From positions 186,001 through 250,000 of the forward strand of contig NZ_CP102666.1 in assembly GCF_026427355.1 (NCBI RefSeq): a DNA stretch of 64,000 nt, written 5' to 3'. The notes beneath the pieces were generated by a model. The model saw only the letters and a program-made list of their open reading frames with translations, did no database searches and was not told the origin of the DNA. Of the stretch, positions 18,313-26,969 are shown one piece after another; the first letter of the stretch is position 1; each line of letters starts with the position of its first letter. The position numbers and the translations under genes are program-made. The stretch comes from Sphingobium sp. JS3065. Lineage in GTDB: Bacteria; Pseudomonadota; Alphaproteobacteria; Sphingomonadales; Sphingomonadaceae.

Positions 18313-18735
18313 TCATGCCTGCTCCCCGTTGCCCGCTTCCGGTTTCGAGCGGCCCGGATCGGCTCCGAACGTCAAGGGCCATACGTTGTACAATTCTGGT
18401 GGAGGAGCGACCTCCTCACAATCTCCATAGGGGCGGCGCGGTCTTTGCTTCCCGATATCAGAGGCCGCAAATGCACCTATGGCCGCCGCCACGATGAAGC
18501 AGATCATGGATGGCAGGAGCCCATCGTCAATGAAGTTCCGATGATGGAGATAATATACGCCTGCAACGAGGCCAATGGTCAGTAACGTCAGTGCGAAGGC
18601 CAGCCAGCGACCCATTCTGCCTGGGGGAGCCGGCTCATGCCAGAAGGGTCCGGGGTGTTTCATGGTCTGGTGCTGACCTCGGTCGGCGCGATGGGGGACG
18701 TGGCTGCGGCCACGGCGATCTCTCCTTGTCGCCAT
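18313..18735 (-). CDS. Small inner-membrane protein (140 aa), unknown function
   Basis: The ATG at 18735 has a good AGGGAGA ribosome site 4 bases upstream and is favoured over the internal ATG at 18663. After a basic, probably cytoplasmic N-terminus there are two hydrophobic segments (LAFALTLLTIGLVAGVYYL and SMICFIVAAAIGAFAA). The tail is polar. No family was recognised. It is divergent from the LysR gene with only 70 bases between, and that gap contains copy 3 of the 18-bp motif. This is the classical position for a gene controlled by its neighbouring LysR regulator. Confidence 0.6.
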   Translation of the reverse strand: MATRRDRRGRSHVPHRADRGQHQTMKHPGPFWHEPAPPGRMGRWLAFALTLLTIGLVAGVYYLHHRNFIDDGLLPSMICFIVAAAIGAFAASDIGKQRPRRPYGDCEEVAPPPELYNVWPLTFGADPGRSKPEAGNGEQA

Positions 18736-18762
18736 ATCTTCTCCCTGCTAGGCACATATCAA

Positions 18763-18780
18763 GCAAATGATTATTATTGC
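18763..18780 (+). promoter_or_regulatory. 18-bp regulon motif, copy 3 (LysR divergent promoter)
   Basis: The sequence GCAAATGATTATTATTGC is 17/18 identical to the copy at 25473. It lies in the 70-bp gap between a membrane protein gene (start 18735, minus) and the LysR-type regulator (start 18806, plus), 26-28 bases from each start. This is the usual place for an autoregulatory LysR operator. Confidence 0.7.
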
Positions 18781-18805
18781 GCATTAACCGCAAGGATCGG
18801 CATAG

Positions 18806-19654
18806 ATGGACATCGGCATCGCCCGCACTTTTCTCGAGGTGGTGAAGACCGGTAGCTTCGTAGGCGCGGCGAACAATCTGCATCTTACGCAGACCGCCGT
18901 GAGCGCCCGCATTCGCGTTCTGGAAGAGCAGCTCGATCGGCCTGTATTCATCCGAAACAAGGCAGGCGCAAAGCTGACCCAGGCAGGTGAACAGTTCCTT
19001 CGTTTCGCCACGACCCTCGTTCAAGTGTGGGCGCGCGCACAACGGGCAGTCGCACTCCCGCCGGGTCGTGAAACAGTGGTCACGGTGGGGGCGGAGCTTA
19101 GCTTGTGGAGCCCGTTGCTGCGGCACTGGCTGTTATGGATGCGGCGCGAGTGCGCCGAAATCGCCGTAAGCACGCATATAGATGCGTCCGAACGCCTGAT
19201 GGAGCAGGTTCAGGACGGAACACTCGATGTCGCCGTGCTTTACGCAGCACCCAGCCGGCCCGGGATCATCGCCGAACTTCTTTTCGAAGAGAAACTGGTG
19301 CTTGTGCGGACCACCCCGACCAACGCGCGGCTTGAACCCGAGGACCATGTCCAGATCGACTGGGGTGAAGAATTTGCGGCGAGCTACCAGGCGGCCTTCC
19401 CTGATCAGCCCAACGCGGTCGTGTCGATCAGCTATGGCCCTCTGGCGCTGGATTATATCCTCGCAACGGGCGGCAGTGGTTATTTCCGGAAAGGTTTCAT
19501 TCGTCCCTATCTGGAGGAGGGACGCCTCGCGGTTGTGGCGGGTAGTCCTGAATTTTCCTATTCGGCCTATATGGTTCATTCCACCAAGGCGGATCCCGGC
19601 GTGATGGACCGTGTCCGGGCCGGACTCCATGCCGCAGCAGCGATCGCGATATGA
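18806..19654 (+). CDS. LysR-type transcriptional regulator, HdfR-like
   Basis: The 282-residue protein has the N-terminal LysR helix-turn-helix (MDIGIARTFLEVVKTGSFVG, then LHLTQTAVSARIRVLEEQL). The text closely follows the HdfR subgroup, including the VGAELSLWSPLLRHWL motif of the effector domain. LysR regulators usually bind an imperfect palindrome in the divergent promoter next to their own gene. The 18-bp motif at 18763 fits that position and recurs at five other promoters of the island, so this protein is the leading candidate regulator. The effector is unknown. The stop overlaps the next gene's ATG. Confidence 0.9.
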   Translation: MDIGIARTFLEVVKTGSFVGAANNLHLTQTAVSARIRVLEEQLDRPVFIRNKAGAKLTQAGEQFLRFATTLVQVWARAQRAVALPPGRETVVTVGAELSLWSPLLRHWLLWMRRECAEIAVSTHIDASERLMEQVQDGTLDVAVLYAAPSRPGIIAELLFEEKLVLVRTTPTNARLEPEDHVQIDWGEEFAASYQAAFPDQPNAVVSISYGPLALDYILATGGSGYFRKGFIRPYLEEGRLAVVAGSPEFSYSAYMVHSTKADPGVMDRVRAGLHAAAAIAI

Positions 19655-20133
19655 TGAACGAGCCTTCCTCCCCGGTATGTTACGGCGCCGGCGCCGATGA
19701 CCAATATATGGGCTTTGCTTCACGCGACGAAATTGTCGCCGCTCTCAACGAACTGCTTGAAGCGGAGCGGGCTGGCGCTCGCGTTGCCCTGGCCAGCGGA
19801 CGTGGATCGGAGAACGTGCGTTTCTCAGAATTGATGCGGATCATACGGGCGGATGAGGCATATTGGTGCGCCATGCTGTCGCGGCAGATTCGAGAGCTGG
19901 GCGCTGTTCCTTCCCGTCGCACGGGAGCATTTTATGGTCGCGCGATGGACATCGTGGACCCCCATGAGCGCACGCTGTTCCTTAATCGGGGCCAGTCCTG
20001 GGTTGTACGCAAGCTTCAGGCTCTGATGCCGCGGGTCAGGGATGAAGTTCTGCACAGGGATTTGCAGAGAATGGCTGAAAGGCATGGGACGAATATCAAG
20101 CTGGCAGAAGCGTTTCTCCAAGACGCCGGCTGA
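19651..20133 (+). CDS. DUF6306-like ferritin-fold protein
   Basis: The 160-residue product contains LNELLEAERAGARVALAS, then IIRADEAYWCAMLSRQIRELGA, then HRDLQRMAERHGTNI, a largely helical protein with spaced Glu and His residues like ferritin-like DUF6306 proteins. The role is unknown; metal binding is possible from the E-x6-E and D-E spacing but not shown. It overlaps the LysR stop (ATGATGA), so the two are co-translated. That makes it a partner of the regulator in the stress island. Confidence 0.7.
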   Translation: MMNEPSSPVCYGAGADDQYMGFASRDEIVAALNELLEAERAGARVALASGRGSENVRFSELMRIIRADEAYWCAMLSRQIRELGAVPSRRTGAFYGRAMDIVDPHERTLFLNRGQSWVVRKLQALMPRVRDEVLHRDLQRMAERHGTNIKLAEAFLQDAG

Positions 20134-20234
20134 TCGATTCCAGTCATGCCGTCACCCGCCCATCGGCGTGGCCGCCCGCTCAGTCGGACAAAAACCAGGC
20201 GCCGAAATAACCGCAATAATATCTCTTCAATCAC

Positions 20235-20252
20235 CCAATTATATTCATTTGA
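20235..20252 (-). promoter_or_regulatory. 18-bp regulon motif, copy 4
   Basis: On the minus strand this reads TCAAATGAATATAATTGG, 15/18 identical to the copy at 25473. It lies 38-62 bases before the two candidate starts of the retropepsin-PDZ gene, in an AT-rich stretch. It is the most degenerate at the palindromic ends. Confidence 0.5.
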
Positions 20253-20290
20253 TTCAGGCAATACGGTAGACAATAGGACCTCGAAAAAGA

Positions 20291-21463
20291 TTGAATGGCG
20301 CGGGGGAAATCAGCGTGTTGAAATGGCTCTTGGGCAAATCGCCGATCCATAGGGCGAGAGCAGCAACATGTCCGGGCGGCGCCATCGACGGAATATGGGA
20401 GGCGCTCGATCTTGCCGAGCGTCGAATGATCTTCGCGCCTGTGAAACTGGAAAACACCATCATATCCGCGCTGGTGGACAGTGGCACCTCCCGGACCATC
20501 ATCAATAGCGGCCTGGCCAGGGAATTGGGATTGGTGCCGCTGGGAGAGACGTCTGTCACGTCCTTTACACGTCGTGTCGCCGGTGTGAGTTATCGGGCAG
20601 CGACAATGGAATTGGCTGGCACGATCTTGAAGGATTTCGTGTTCGATAGCTACGAGACGGCAGACATAGAGGCGTTGGCACGCCGCCAACTGCCCTTGAT
20701 AGTGGGACGCGATGTCCTGAAGAAGATCGATGTGGAGATCGATTTTATCGGGGATCGCATTCGCTGGACGTCCCCCGGACCACGGCGGAATGTCAGGCCC
20801 GGCCTCAGATTGCCGCTATGCGGCGAACGTGCGGCCTTTCCGTCGATCGATCTGGCCATTGAAGGCATGACACAGGAAAGATGCCTGCTTGACCTGGGCA
20901 GCGATACGCCGGTCACGATGTCCGCCGCGTTTGCCAAAGAGCGCGGCTTGTTTGAAGGACGCCGCCAGTCGACCGCGGTATCAATTGGCCTTGAAGGCGT
21001 TCTGACAAATATCGCGTTTACACTCCGCAACGTGAGCATCGGTGACTTTGCTTGGCATGATGTGCCGGTGCAAGCTGTGGAGAACTGGAAGCTTGCGCAA
21101 CCCATATCCGTCGGGTGGCCATTGTTCCAAGCCTTTCACATCGTTCTGAGCCTGGGCGCCAGGACGATGGACATGACGGCAAACAGGCAAGTCCTCGCTT
21201 CGCCAATTCCGAGAGACAGGCTGGGAATTTCCGGCCGACGGGAAGAACAGAGACTTGTCATCTCCCATGTCGCCCCGGGCAGTCCTGCCTGGCATGCCGG
21301 ATTGCGCGGCAACGATGTCCTGGTAAATGTCGATGGCCGCGCGATCAGCCGTGGCTACCCCGCGCCTGGAGATCGCGTCGGCTTTCGGGCACCAGGCAGC
21401 GTCGTCAGACTGGGCCTCGCCGATGGCCGCACCCTCGAGATCATGCTGATAGACTATTATTGA
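20291..21463 (+). CDS. Double retropepsin-like aspartic protease with PDZ domain
   Basis: The 390-residue product from a TTG at 20291 (or GTG at 20315) has a retropepsin lobe with the active-site motif LVDSGTSRTII (Asp about 63) and a second lobe with CLLDLGSDTPVTM (Asp about 201). A PDZ domain follows at about 310-388 (LVISHVAPGSPAWHAGLRGNDVLVNVDG). Retropepsins normally act as dimers with two D-T/S-G motifs; here both lobes are on one chain and the second reads DLG. No signal peptide is clear, though a weak hydrophobic start is present. A copy of the 18-bp motif lies just upstream. Substrates unknown. Confidence 0.8.
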   Translation: MNGAGEISVLKWLLGKSPIHRARAATCPGGAIDGIWEALDLAERRMIFAPVKLENTIISALVDSGTSRTIINSGLARELGLVPLGETSVTSFTRRVAGVSYRAATMELAGTILKDFVFDSYETADIEALARRQLPLIVGRDVLKKIDVEIDFIGDRIRWTSPGPRRNVRPGLRLPLCGERAAFPSIDLAIEGMTQERCLLDLGSDTPVTMSAAFAKERGLFEGRRQSTAVSIGLEGVLTNIAFTLRNVSIGDFAWHDVPVQAVENWKLAQPISVGWPLFQAFHIVLSLGARTMDMTANRQVLASPIPRDRLGISGRREEQRLVISHVAPGSPAWHAGLRGNDVLVNVDGRAISRGYPAPGDRVGFRAPGSVVRLGLADGRTLEIMLIDYY

Positions 21464-21533
21464 AAGCCTCAGGTCAACCGAGGGCCGGGAGCCACTATCC
21501 GCTGATATAGCACAATATATTTCATATGAATGA

Positions 21534-21551
21534 GAAATAACATTCGTTTGT
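21534..21551 (-). promoter_or_regulatory. 18-bp regulon motif, copy 5
   Basis: On the minus strand this reads ACAAACGAATGTTATTTC, 14/18 identical to the copy at 25473 and 17/18 identical to copy 2. It lies about 128 bases upstream of the flavodoxin-CysI fusion gene in a 215-bp gap with no other gene. Confidence 0.6.
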
Positions 21552-21678
21552 GTTATGTTATCGTTCCGCGCAAAAGGCCTGGGCGTGAAGCGGCTTCGGA
21601 ACAAGCCCAATGCGACAGCGACATCCGTGAGGATGGATTTGCCGTCGGGAAGGAGCTGGACGCCGAGGAACGAGAACG

Positions 21679-22653
21679 ATGTCTGTATCGGAACCGCCAG
21701 GGCACTCCCTTTCCCTGGAACAGAGGCGACAAGTGGAGGCACTGGCCCAGTCGCTCACACCGATGCAGGCGGTCTGGCTTGGCGGCTATTTCACCGGGTT
21801 AGACGTCGGCTTGCGGCAACCCCTGACGCAGCCGGCGTCTACCAAAACAGCCGATCTGCGCTCTTTGACCATAATATATGGAACGGAGACAGGAAATGCC
21901 GCCGAGCTCGCAAGGACGCTCAAGGCCGCGGTGAATGCCAGGAGCATGGACTGCATCGCGGTCGACATGGCCGATTACAAGACACGGCAGCTGGCGCAAG
22001 AGCAGGACCTGCTCATTATCGTCAGCACCTATGGGGAGGGGGATCCTCCTCAGCCGGCGACCGGCTTTTTTGAATTCCTCGAGGGCCGCAAGGCGCCGCG
22101 GCTCGAGGGAATCCGGTTCGCAGTCCTTGCCTTGGGCGACCCAACCTATGAATATTTCTGCCAGGCTGGGAAGAGGCTGGACCGGCGGCTGGAGGAACTT
22201 GGAGCGGCGCGGCTTGCGCCGCGCGTCGAGTGTGACGTGGACTATGAGGAACGGGCAGAACAGTGGATCGCGTCGGCGTCTCCTGCGCGACAACAGGCAG
22301 AGCCAGCGCGAGGGCAAGCGTCCCCAGCGCCCATTTTGCATTCACCCGGCGATGCTATCATCATTCGGATGAGCGGCTATCCCAACGGCTGCTCGCGTCC
22401 CTATCTCGCCGAGATCGGTCTTACCGGCAGGGCGCCGGGCAAGTACAATCTGTATCTGGGCGGCGGCTTTCACGGCGAACGCCTCAACCGCATGGTCCGC
22501 GAAAATGTCGGGGAGCCGATCATTCTGCAAGTGCTCCGGGATGCAATCGGGCGTTTCGCCCGCGAACGTGAAGCTGGTGAGCATTTCGGCGATTTTGCCG
22601 TTCGCGCCGGCATCGTCCGGGCGGTTAGCGAAGGGCGCATGTTCAATGAATGA
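21679..22653 (+). CDS. CysJ flavodoxin domain fused to the C-terminal end of CysI
   Basis: Residues 10-200 match the N-terminal part of sulfite reductase flavoprotein Cys[16 protein letters not shown] is followed by FMN-binding [21 protein letters not shown] and [12 protein letters not shown]. After a linker (about 201-220), residues 222-324 match the C-terminal end of the haemoprotein Cys[15 protein letters not shown], then GKYNLYLGG, then [12 protein letters not shown]. The FAD/NADPH half of CysJ and most of CysI are absent. In CysI the siroheme/[4Fe-4S] motif is C-P-N-G-C; here the first cysteine is Tyr234, while C238 remains. It overlaps the downstream metB-like gene. It may be a deletion relic or a new small redox protein. 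Confidence 0.85.
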   Translation: MSVSEPPGHSLSLEQRRQVEALAQSLTPMQAVWLGGYFTGLDVGLRQPLTQPASTKTADLRSLTIIYGTETGNAAELARTLKAAVNARSMDCIAVDMADYKTRQLAQEQDLLIIVSTYGEGDPPQPATGFFEFLEGRKAPRLEGIRFAVLALGDPTYEYFCQAGKRLDRRLEELGAARLAPRVECDVDYEERAEQWIASASPARQQAEPARGQASPAPILHSPGDAIIIRMSGYPNGCSRPYLAEIGLTGRAPGKYNLYLGGGFHGERLNRMVRENVGEPIILQVLRDAIGRFAREREAGEHFGDFAVRAGIVRAVSEGRMFNE

Positions 22654-23818
22654 GGAGGATATGGCGGCCATGCATCCTGAAACGATCGCGGCAGCTTTCG
22701 GTGTTGCGACCGATACGGCCTATGGCGCGGTCACGCCACCGCTTTATCTCTCGAGCACATATGAATTTGAGGCGTTCGGGAAGCCGCGACTATATGATTA
22801 TGGACGCGCGGCCAATCCGACACGAGATCTCCTTGCGGATGCGATCGCCGCGCTCGAAGGCGGGGCAGGGACTGTCATCACTTCGAGTGGAATGTCTGCT
22901 CTTGATCTTCTTGTCGGCGGTCTGCGCCGCGACGAACTCGTGCTGGCCCCACATGATTGCTATGGCGGTACGATGCGCCTGCTCAAGGCACGCGCGAAAC
23001 TTGGTCATTGTTCGGTCCGCTTTGTCGATCAGACGGATGATGCAAGCCTCTTGAGCGCTTTGAGCGACGCCCCCGCCCTGGTGCTGATCGAATCCCCCAG
23101 CAACCCGCTCATGCGTGTGGTGGACATCGCGGCGCTCGCGTCACAGGCAAAAAAGGCGGGCGCAGCGGTTGCTGTCGACAACACGTTTCTTACCCCGGCA
23201 ATCCAGCGCCCCCTCAGCCTGGGCGCGGATTATGTCATCCACTCCACCACGAAATATCTCAATGGACATTCCGACGTGATCGGCGGCGCGATTGTCTCAG
23301 CGCGGGCAGACGAGGCGGATCGATTGCTTTCCTGGGCTAATGTCATCGGTACGGCAGGCTCCCCATTTGACTCCTGGGCGACGCTCCGGGGATTGCGGAC
23401 GCTATTTGCCCGCATGGCGTTCCAGCAGAGCAACGCTATGGCGATAGCGCGCCATCTGGAGACCCATCCGGCCGTCTCTCGCGTCCATTATCCGGGACTA
23501 GTGAGACATCCCGGTCACTCCATTGCATTGCGGCAGCAGCGAGGGTTCGGCGCCATGCTGAGCTTCGAGCTGGCTGGAGGGGTCGAGGCAGTTCGCCAAT
23601 TCATGACGAACGTCAAATTCTTCACGGTCGCTGAATCGCTGGGGGGCGTGGAGAGTTTGGTCTCCCATCCGGCAACCATGACCCACGCGGACATGGGCGA
23701 GGAGACGCGGGCTCTGGCAGGCATCAACGACAGCTTGCTACGGCTATCGGTCGGCCTTGAGGCGGAAGGAGATCTGCTAGCGGGTCTTGAGGTGGGTCTT
23801 GCGGCATGCCGGGGCTAG
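22646..23818 (+). CDS. metB: Cystathionine gamma-synthase-type PLP enzyme
   Basis: The product (about 383-390 residues) is a Cys/Met-metabolism PLP enzyme. [20 protein letters not shown] is followed by [45 protein letters not shown] and the lysine motif [17 protein letters not shown]. The fold and KYLNGHSD context fit O-succinylhomoserine (thiol)-lyase/cystathionine gamma-synthase; a gamma-lyase or O-acetylhomoserine sulfhydrylase cannot be excluded. Its first ATG (22646) overlaps the fusion gene's stop; AGGAGG at 22653-22658 better serves the in-frame ATG at 22670. The pairing with a sulfite-reductase-derived gene suggests a sulfur assimilation role. Confidence 0.88.
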   Translation: MNEEDMAAMHPETIAAAFGVATDTAYGAVTPPLYLSSTYEFEAFGKPRLYDYGRAANPTRDLLADAIAALEGGAGTVITSSGMSALDLLVGGLRRDELVLAPHDCYGGTMRLLKARAKLGHCSVRFVDQTDDASLLSALSDAPALVLIESPSNPLMRVVDIAALASQAKKAGAAVAVDNTFLTPAIQRPLSLGADYVIHSTTKYLNGHSDVIGGAIVSARADEADRLLSWANVIGTAGSPFDSWATLRGLRTLFARMAFQQSNAMAIARHLETHPAVSRVHYPGLVRHPGHSIALRQQRGFGAMLSFELAGGVEAVRQFMTNVKFFTVAESLGGVESLVSHPATMTHADMGEETRALAGINDSLLRLSVGLEAEGDLLAGLEVGLAACRG

Positions 23819-23849
23819 TCGATCAGGGCATCGCTGAAGCGAGAGGAGA

Positions 23850-24101
23850 ATGGAATTGCCTGGCTATGTGATTGCGGTCGATGTCTTCGGCCTTGTCCTC
23901 GTTTTCGTCGGCTTCAACATGGCGTTCCGTCAACCGTTTGTCCGCCGTTTGCTCGGCCGTGCGTCCGAGCCGCCTCGGTCACGCGTCTCAACCGGTCAGG
24001 AGGAAGATCCGCTGACCTATATTTTGAGGATCGCCGGAGTCATGATCATGGTCTTCGGCATTGCTATCGGAGGAATGCTGACGCTATTCAATCTGGATTA
24101 G
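23850..24101 (+). CDS. Small two-segment membrane protein (83 aa)
   Basis: The ATG at 23850 has AGAGGAGAA just upstream. The product has two hydrophobic segments (VIAVDVFGLVLVFVGFNM and ILRIAGVMIMVFGIAIGGML) joined by a basic, polar loop. No family was recognised. It lies 31 bases after the metB-like gene on the same strand and could be its operon partner. Confidence 0.6.
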   Translation: MELPGYVIAVDVFGLVLVFVGFNMAFRQPFVRRLLGRASEPPRSRVSTGQEEDPLTYILRIAGVMIMVFGIAIGGMLTLFNLD

Positions 24102-24459
24102 ATCACTTCGGCAGTGGCCGGGTGATTGGCATCATCCCGATATTATCTCGTCCAAAAAATGGGAAGGATTCGATGATAGCGACAGCAAATCATGGGTGCG
24201 CTGCTCATTTGCCCGGCCGCCTCCCCGTTCATAGCCCGACGGCCTGGCCCTGGACGATCGAGGACCGCGAACCTTGTAGATTTTCTCGCCCATATCGAAG
24301 CGATGCTCAACGGCGCAACGATACTCGGATAGTGAAGAGGTTCCCGGCGTCCTGCTTTGGAGGTGTCAGTCAAGACCGAGATGATTTCGACGTCCTTCGC
24401 GAGGGGAGAGCCCAGACATCGCGTTCTGCGGCCGACCCGCGGCTGGTCTGGATACGCTC
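24102..24459. other. Gene gap without a supported gene
   Basis: The 358 bases before the DUF488 gene contain only frames whose products do not look like proteins. One short plus-strand frame ends NLVDFLAHIEAMLNGATILG before a TAG near 24330 and could be a remnant, but nothing upstream supports a full gene. No 18-bp motif copy was seen here. Confidence 0.4.
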
Positions 24460-24846
24460 ATGAGCGGCACGATCGATATCAAACGGATTTACGAAACCGC
24501 CAGCAGCAGTGATGGAAAACGTGTCCTGGTCGATCGCCTCTGGCCAAGAGGTGTCTCGCTTCACTCTGCGGCACTCGATCTATGGCTGAAGGAAATCGCC
24601 CCCAGCGCGGACTTGCGCAAATGGTTCAATCATGATGCCACGCGTTTTGCGGCCTTCCGGGACAGGTATCGCCTGGAACTTGATGCGAACCCGGACATAT
24701 TGGCCCAAATCTACAAATTGGCCGATCAAGGGGACGTGACATTGCTCTATGCCGCGCATGACCGACGTGTGAATCACGCGGTGGTCCTGGCCGAATATCT
24801 GAAGGAGCACGGATGCAGGCTCCGGCATGCGAGCAATGTCGCGTGA
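24460..24846 (+). CDS. DUF488 family protein
   Basis: The 128-residue product matches the compact DUF488 family: IYETASSSDGKRVLVDRLWPRGVS, then LDLWLKEIAPSADLRKWFNHD, then FRDRYRLEL and VTLLYAAHDRRVNHAVVLAEYLK. These are single-domain cytoplasmic proteins of unknown biochemical role, often found in stress or nitrite/heme contexts. The ATG at 24460 overlaps the end of a weak frame, and the domain starts close to it. It looks complete and intact. Confidence 0.9.
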   Translation: MSGTIDIKRIYETASSSDGKRVLVDRLWPRGVSLHSAALDLWLKEIAPSADLRKWFNHDATRFAAFRDRYRLELDANPDILAQIYKLADQGDVTLLYAAHDRRVNHAVVLAEYLKEHGCRLRHASNVA

Positions 24847-25052
24847 TTATACATCCACGGAGCGGAACGAAAACGAGTGCCCGGTCGCAGCCGCGCCCTA
24901 AATAAGATCTGCCGAGATCCCGGCCGTCGTTCGGCAGTCGGTTGCACGGCAAAATGGATGCCGATCCGTGGGGGCAGGCTGCTTCGGATCGGCATCCGCC
25001 AGCGGGGCGGCCGCTGGATCGACATATGTGAATGGGGCAATGACAGGGGTGA

Positions 25053-25325
25053 TCAGTTACTCCGGTGTCCGGCGAATTGTTTTGCCGCCTCTTGATCATC
25101 CCGCCTTGGCTCCGTTGCGGAGTTAATGTGATAACCATCTGCAAGAACAGCATATTTTGGACCAGCAAAGAGCGTATCCGGCGTGTGCCACGCCTTGCTG
25201 ACGGTCATCTGCTTGCAGCCGAGCATCACCTTTTCACCAGGCTGAGGCAGCTGGGAGAAATAAAGTGCTCCATGCAATTTTGCGCTCGGAATATCCTGGC
25301 CCAGATAAATGGAAACAAGCATCAT
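25053..25325 (-). CDS. Small hypothetical protein (90 aa)
   Basis: The ATG at 25325 (followed by a second ATG) has GAGAGGAAA just upstream, a good ribosome site. The product (MLVSIYLGQDIPSAKLHGAL, then PQPGEKVMLGCKQ, then FAGPKYAVLADGYHIN) looks like a small mixed alpha/beta domain with a beta-rich middle. The family was not recognised. The 447-bp gap upstream contains a copy of the 18-bp motif 148 bases away. Confidence 0.55.
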   Translation of the reverse strand: MMLVSIYLGQDIPSAKLHGALYFSQLPQPGEKVMLGCKQMTVSKAWHTPDTLFAGPKYAVLADGYHINSATEPRRDDQEAAKQFAGHRSN

Positions 25326-25772
25326 TTTCCTCTCTATGAGATGTTCACGGGTATCTGTCCCACTCACTAAGGTGAGGGCAGTCTTTCCCTTGCTATGGTT
25401 CCACCAGCATGAGGACATGCGCGGGGATCAGGACGGGGTTCGCGCGACGTTTGTCGCCGTTCATGATGTCATGCAAATGAATATTATTGCATCTTAACTT
25501 GAAACTATTTCATCGATAATCGTCTCTGAGACATTATCGGTTAACATGAAAATATTTTCAATCATTGTAACTTAAAATTATCTTTTTGAACTTTTATCCG
25601 GATGTTACAGGCCGCGAACGGTCTTTTCTTTCTCCATCGTGACTGCTCCAACCAGCGTCCAATAGAATTCCAGATTGTTCAACCGGTCGTTGTTCTGATC
25701 CATGAACATGCTTTTGCGATACATCCCATCCAATGAAGTTGAACGATTATAATTTTATTATTCATCAGGACT
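25326..25772. other. AT-rich divergent promoter region
   Basis: This 447-bp gap lies between a small minus-strand gene and the cyclopropane synthase gene. It is clearly more AT-rich than its neighbourhood from about 25470 to 25760. It contains the perfect-consensus 18-bp motif at 25473 and several A/T runs that could serve as promoters. No gene is supported within it. Confidence 0.55.
25473..25490 (+). promoter_or_regulatory. 18-bp regulon motif, copy 6 (consensus)
   Basis: The sequence GCAAATGAATATTATTGC serves as the reference for the five other copies. It sits 148 bases from the start of the small minus-strand gene and 283 bases from cfa, so either promoter could be the target. The GCAA and TTGC ends are inverted repeats. 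Confidence 0.65.
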
Positions 25773-26969
25773 ATGGATATGTCTTTCGCTCTTTCTAAAA
25801 CCCCAATGCCAGATCAAGAGGCCCGAGTGAATCAAGGACCAGGCCTTTCTCCTGCAGCTATCCGCGGGTTTCGACTGGCGGAGAACATGCTCAACGAGGC
25901 AGGACTTCGGTTGAATGGGAATGACCCTTGGGACATTCGTATCTACGACAGCAATGTCCCAGGGCGCGTTCTTGCACAGGGGAATCTGGGATTAGGCGAA
26001 ACCTATATGGCCGGCCACTGGGATTGCCCTGCGCTGGATGAATTCTTCTCCCGATTACTGCGATCGGGCATAACAGACATGGTCAATCCTGCTTCGCTCC
26101 TGCTGCATGCCTTGCGCACCCGACTGACGAACCGTCAAAATCGCAAGCAGGCCTGGAAGGTGGGGGAGCGGCATTATGATCTTGGGAATGCATTTTATGA
26201 GCGCATGCTGGATCCGCTCATGACCTATACCTGTGGCTATTGGAAGGAGGCGACCAGCCTGGCTGAGGCACAGATCGCAAAGCTGGATCTCATTTGCCGA
26301 AAGCTTCAACTGGAACCGGGAATGAGAGTCCTCGACATCGGCTGCGGATGGGGCAGCTTCATGGCTTATGCTGCTGAAAATTATGGCGTCCAGTGCGTCG
26401 GCGTCACAATCTCCAGGGAGCAATGCGAATGGGCCAAGAGGCATCATTCCAGCCCGCATCTCGATTTCAGGCTCCAGGACTATCGGGATATGCGCGAGAC
26501 ATTCGACCGCATCGTGAGCATCGGCATGTTCGAGCATGTAGGTCGCAAGAATCATCGAACCTATATGGAAGTAGCGGCGCGCTGCCTTGAAGATGACGGC
26601 CTGTTTCTTCTCCACACGATCGGCAAGAACCGTAGAAGAAACATACCCGATCCCTGGATTGACCGTTATATCTTCCCGAACGGAGACCTTCCATCGATAG
26701 GGCAGATCGGGGATGCCGTAGACGGCCTTTTCATCGTTGAAGATATGCACAATTTCGGCGCGGATTATGACAAGACATTGATGGCGTGGCATCGCAACTT
26801 TGAGAATGCCTGGCCGGAATTCGAAGAACAGCTGGGTGAGCGCTTCCGTCGCATGTGGCGATATTATCTGCTTTCCTGCGCGGGAGCGTTCAGATCCCGG
26901 GATGTTCAGTTATGGCAATGGGTCTTGGCGAAGAAGGGCATTCCTGGCGGATATCAGCGTCCCAACTAA
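25773..26969 (+). CDS. cfa: Cyclopropane-fatty-acyl-phospholipid synthase
   Basis: The 398-residue protein matches CFA synthase. An N-terminal substrate-binding part is followed by the SAM-dependent methyltransferase domain. Key stretches are GLGETYMAGHWDC, HYDLGNAFYERMLDPLMTYTCGYW, the SAM motif VLDIGCGWGSFMAYAAENYGV (about 189-209), FDRIVSIGMFEHVG, and the late HNFGADYDKTLMAWHRNFE. It adds a methylene across double bonds of membrane phospholipid acyl chains, a stress adaptation. The start MDMSFALSK is plausible; the in-frame ATG at 25779 is an alternative. The gene lies downstream of the 18-bp motif region and appears intact. Confidence 0.95.
   Translation: MDMSFALSKTPMPDQEARVNQGPGLSPAAIRGFRLAENMLNEAGLRLNGNDPWDIRIYDSNVPGRVLAQGNLGLGETYMAGHWDCPALDEFFSRLLRSGITDMVNPASLLLHALRTRLTNRQNRKQAWKVGERHYDLGNAFYERMLDPLMTYTCGYWKEATSLAEAQIAKLDLICRKLQLEPGMRVLDIGCGWGSFMAYAAENYGVQCVGVTISREQCEWAKRHHSSPHLDFRLQDYRDMRETFDRIVSIGMFEHVGRKNHRTYMEVAARCLEDDGLFLLHTIGKNRRRNIPDPWIDRYIFPNGDLPSIGQIGDAVDGLFIVEDMHNFGADYDKTLMAWHRNFENAWPEFEEQLGERFRRMWRYYLLSCAGAFRSRDVQLWQWVLAKKGIPGGYQRPN

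Noticed and set aside
24143..24373. Minus-strand ORF in the gap before DUF488
   Set aside because: The product lacks any recognisable pattern and no ribosome site precedes it.
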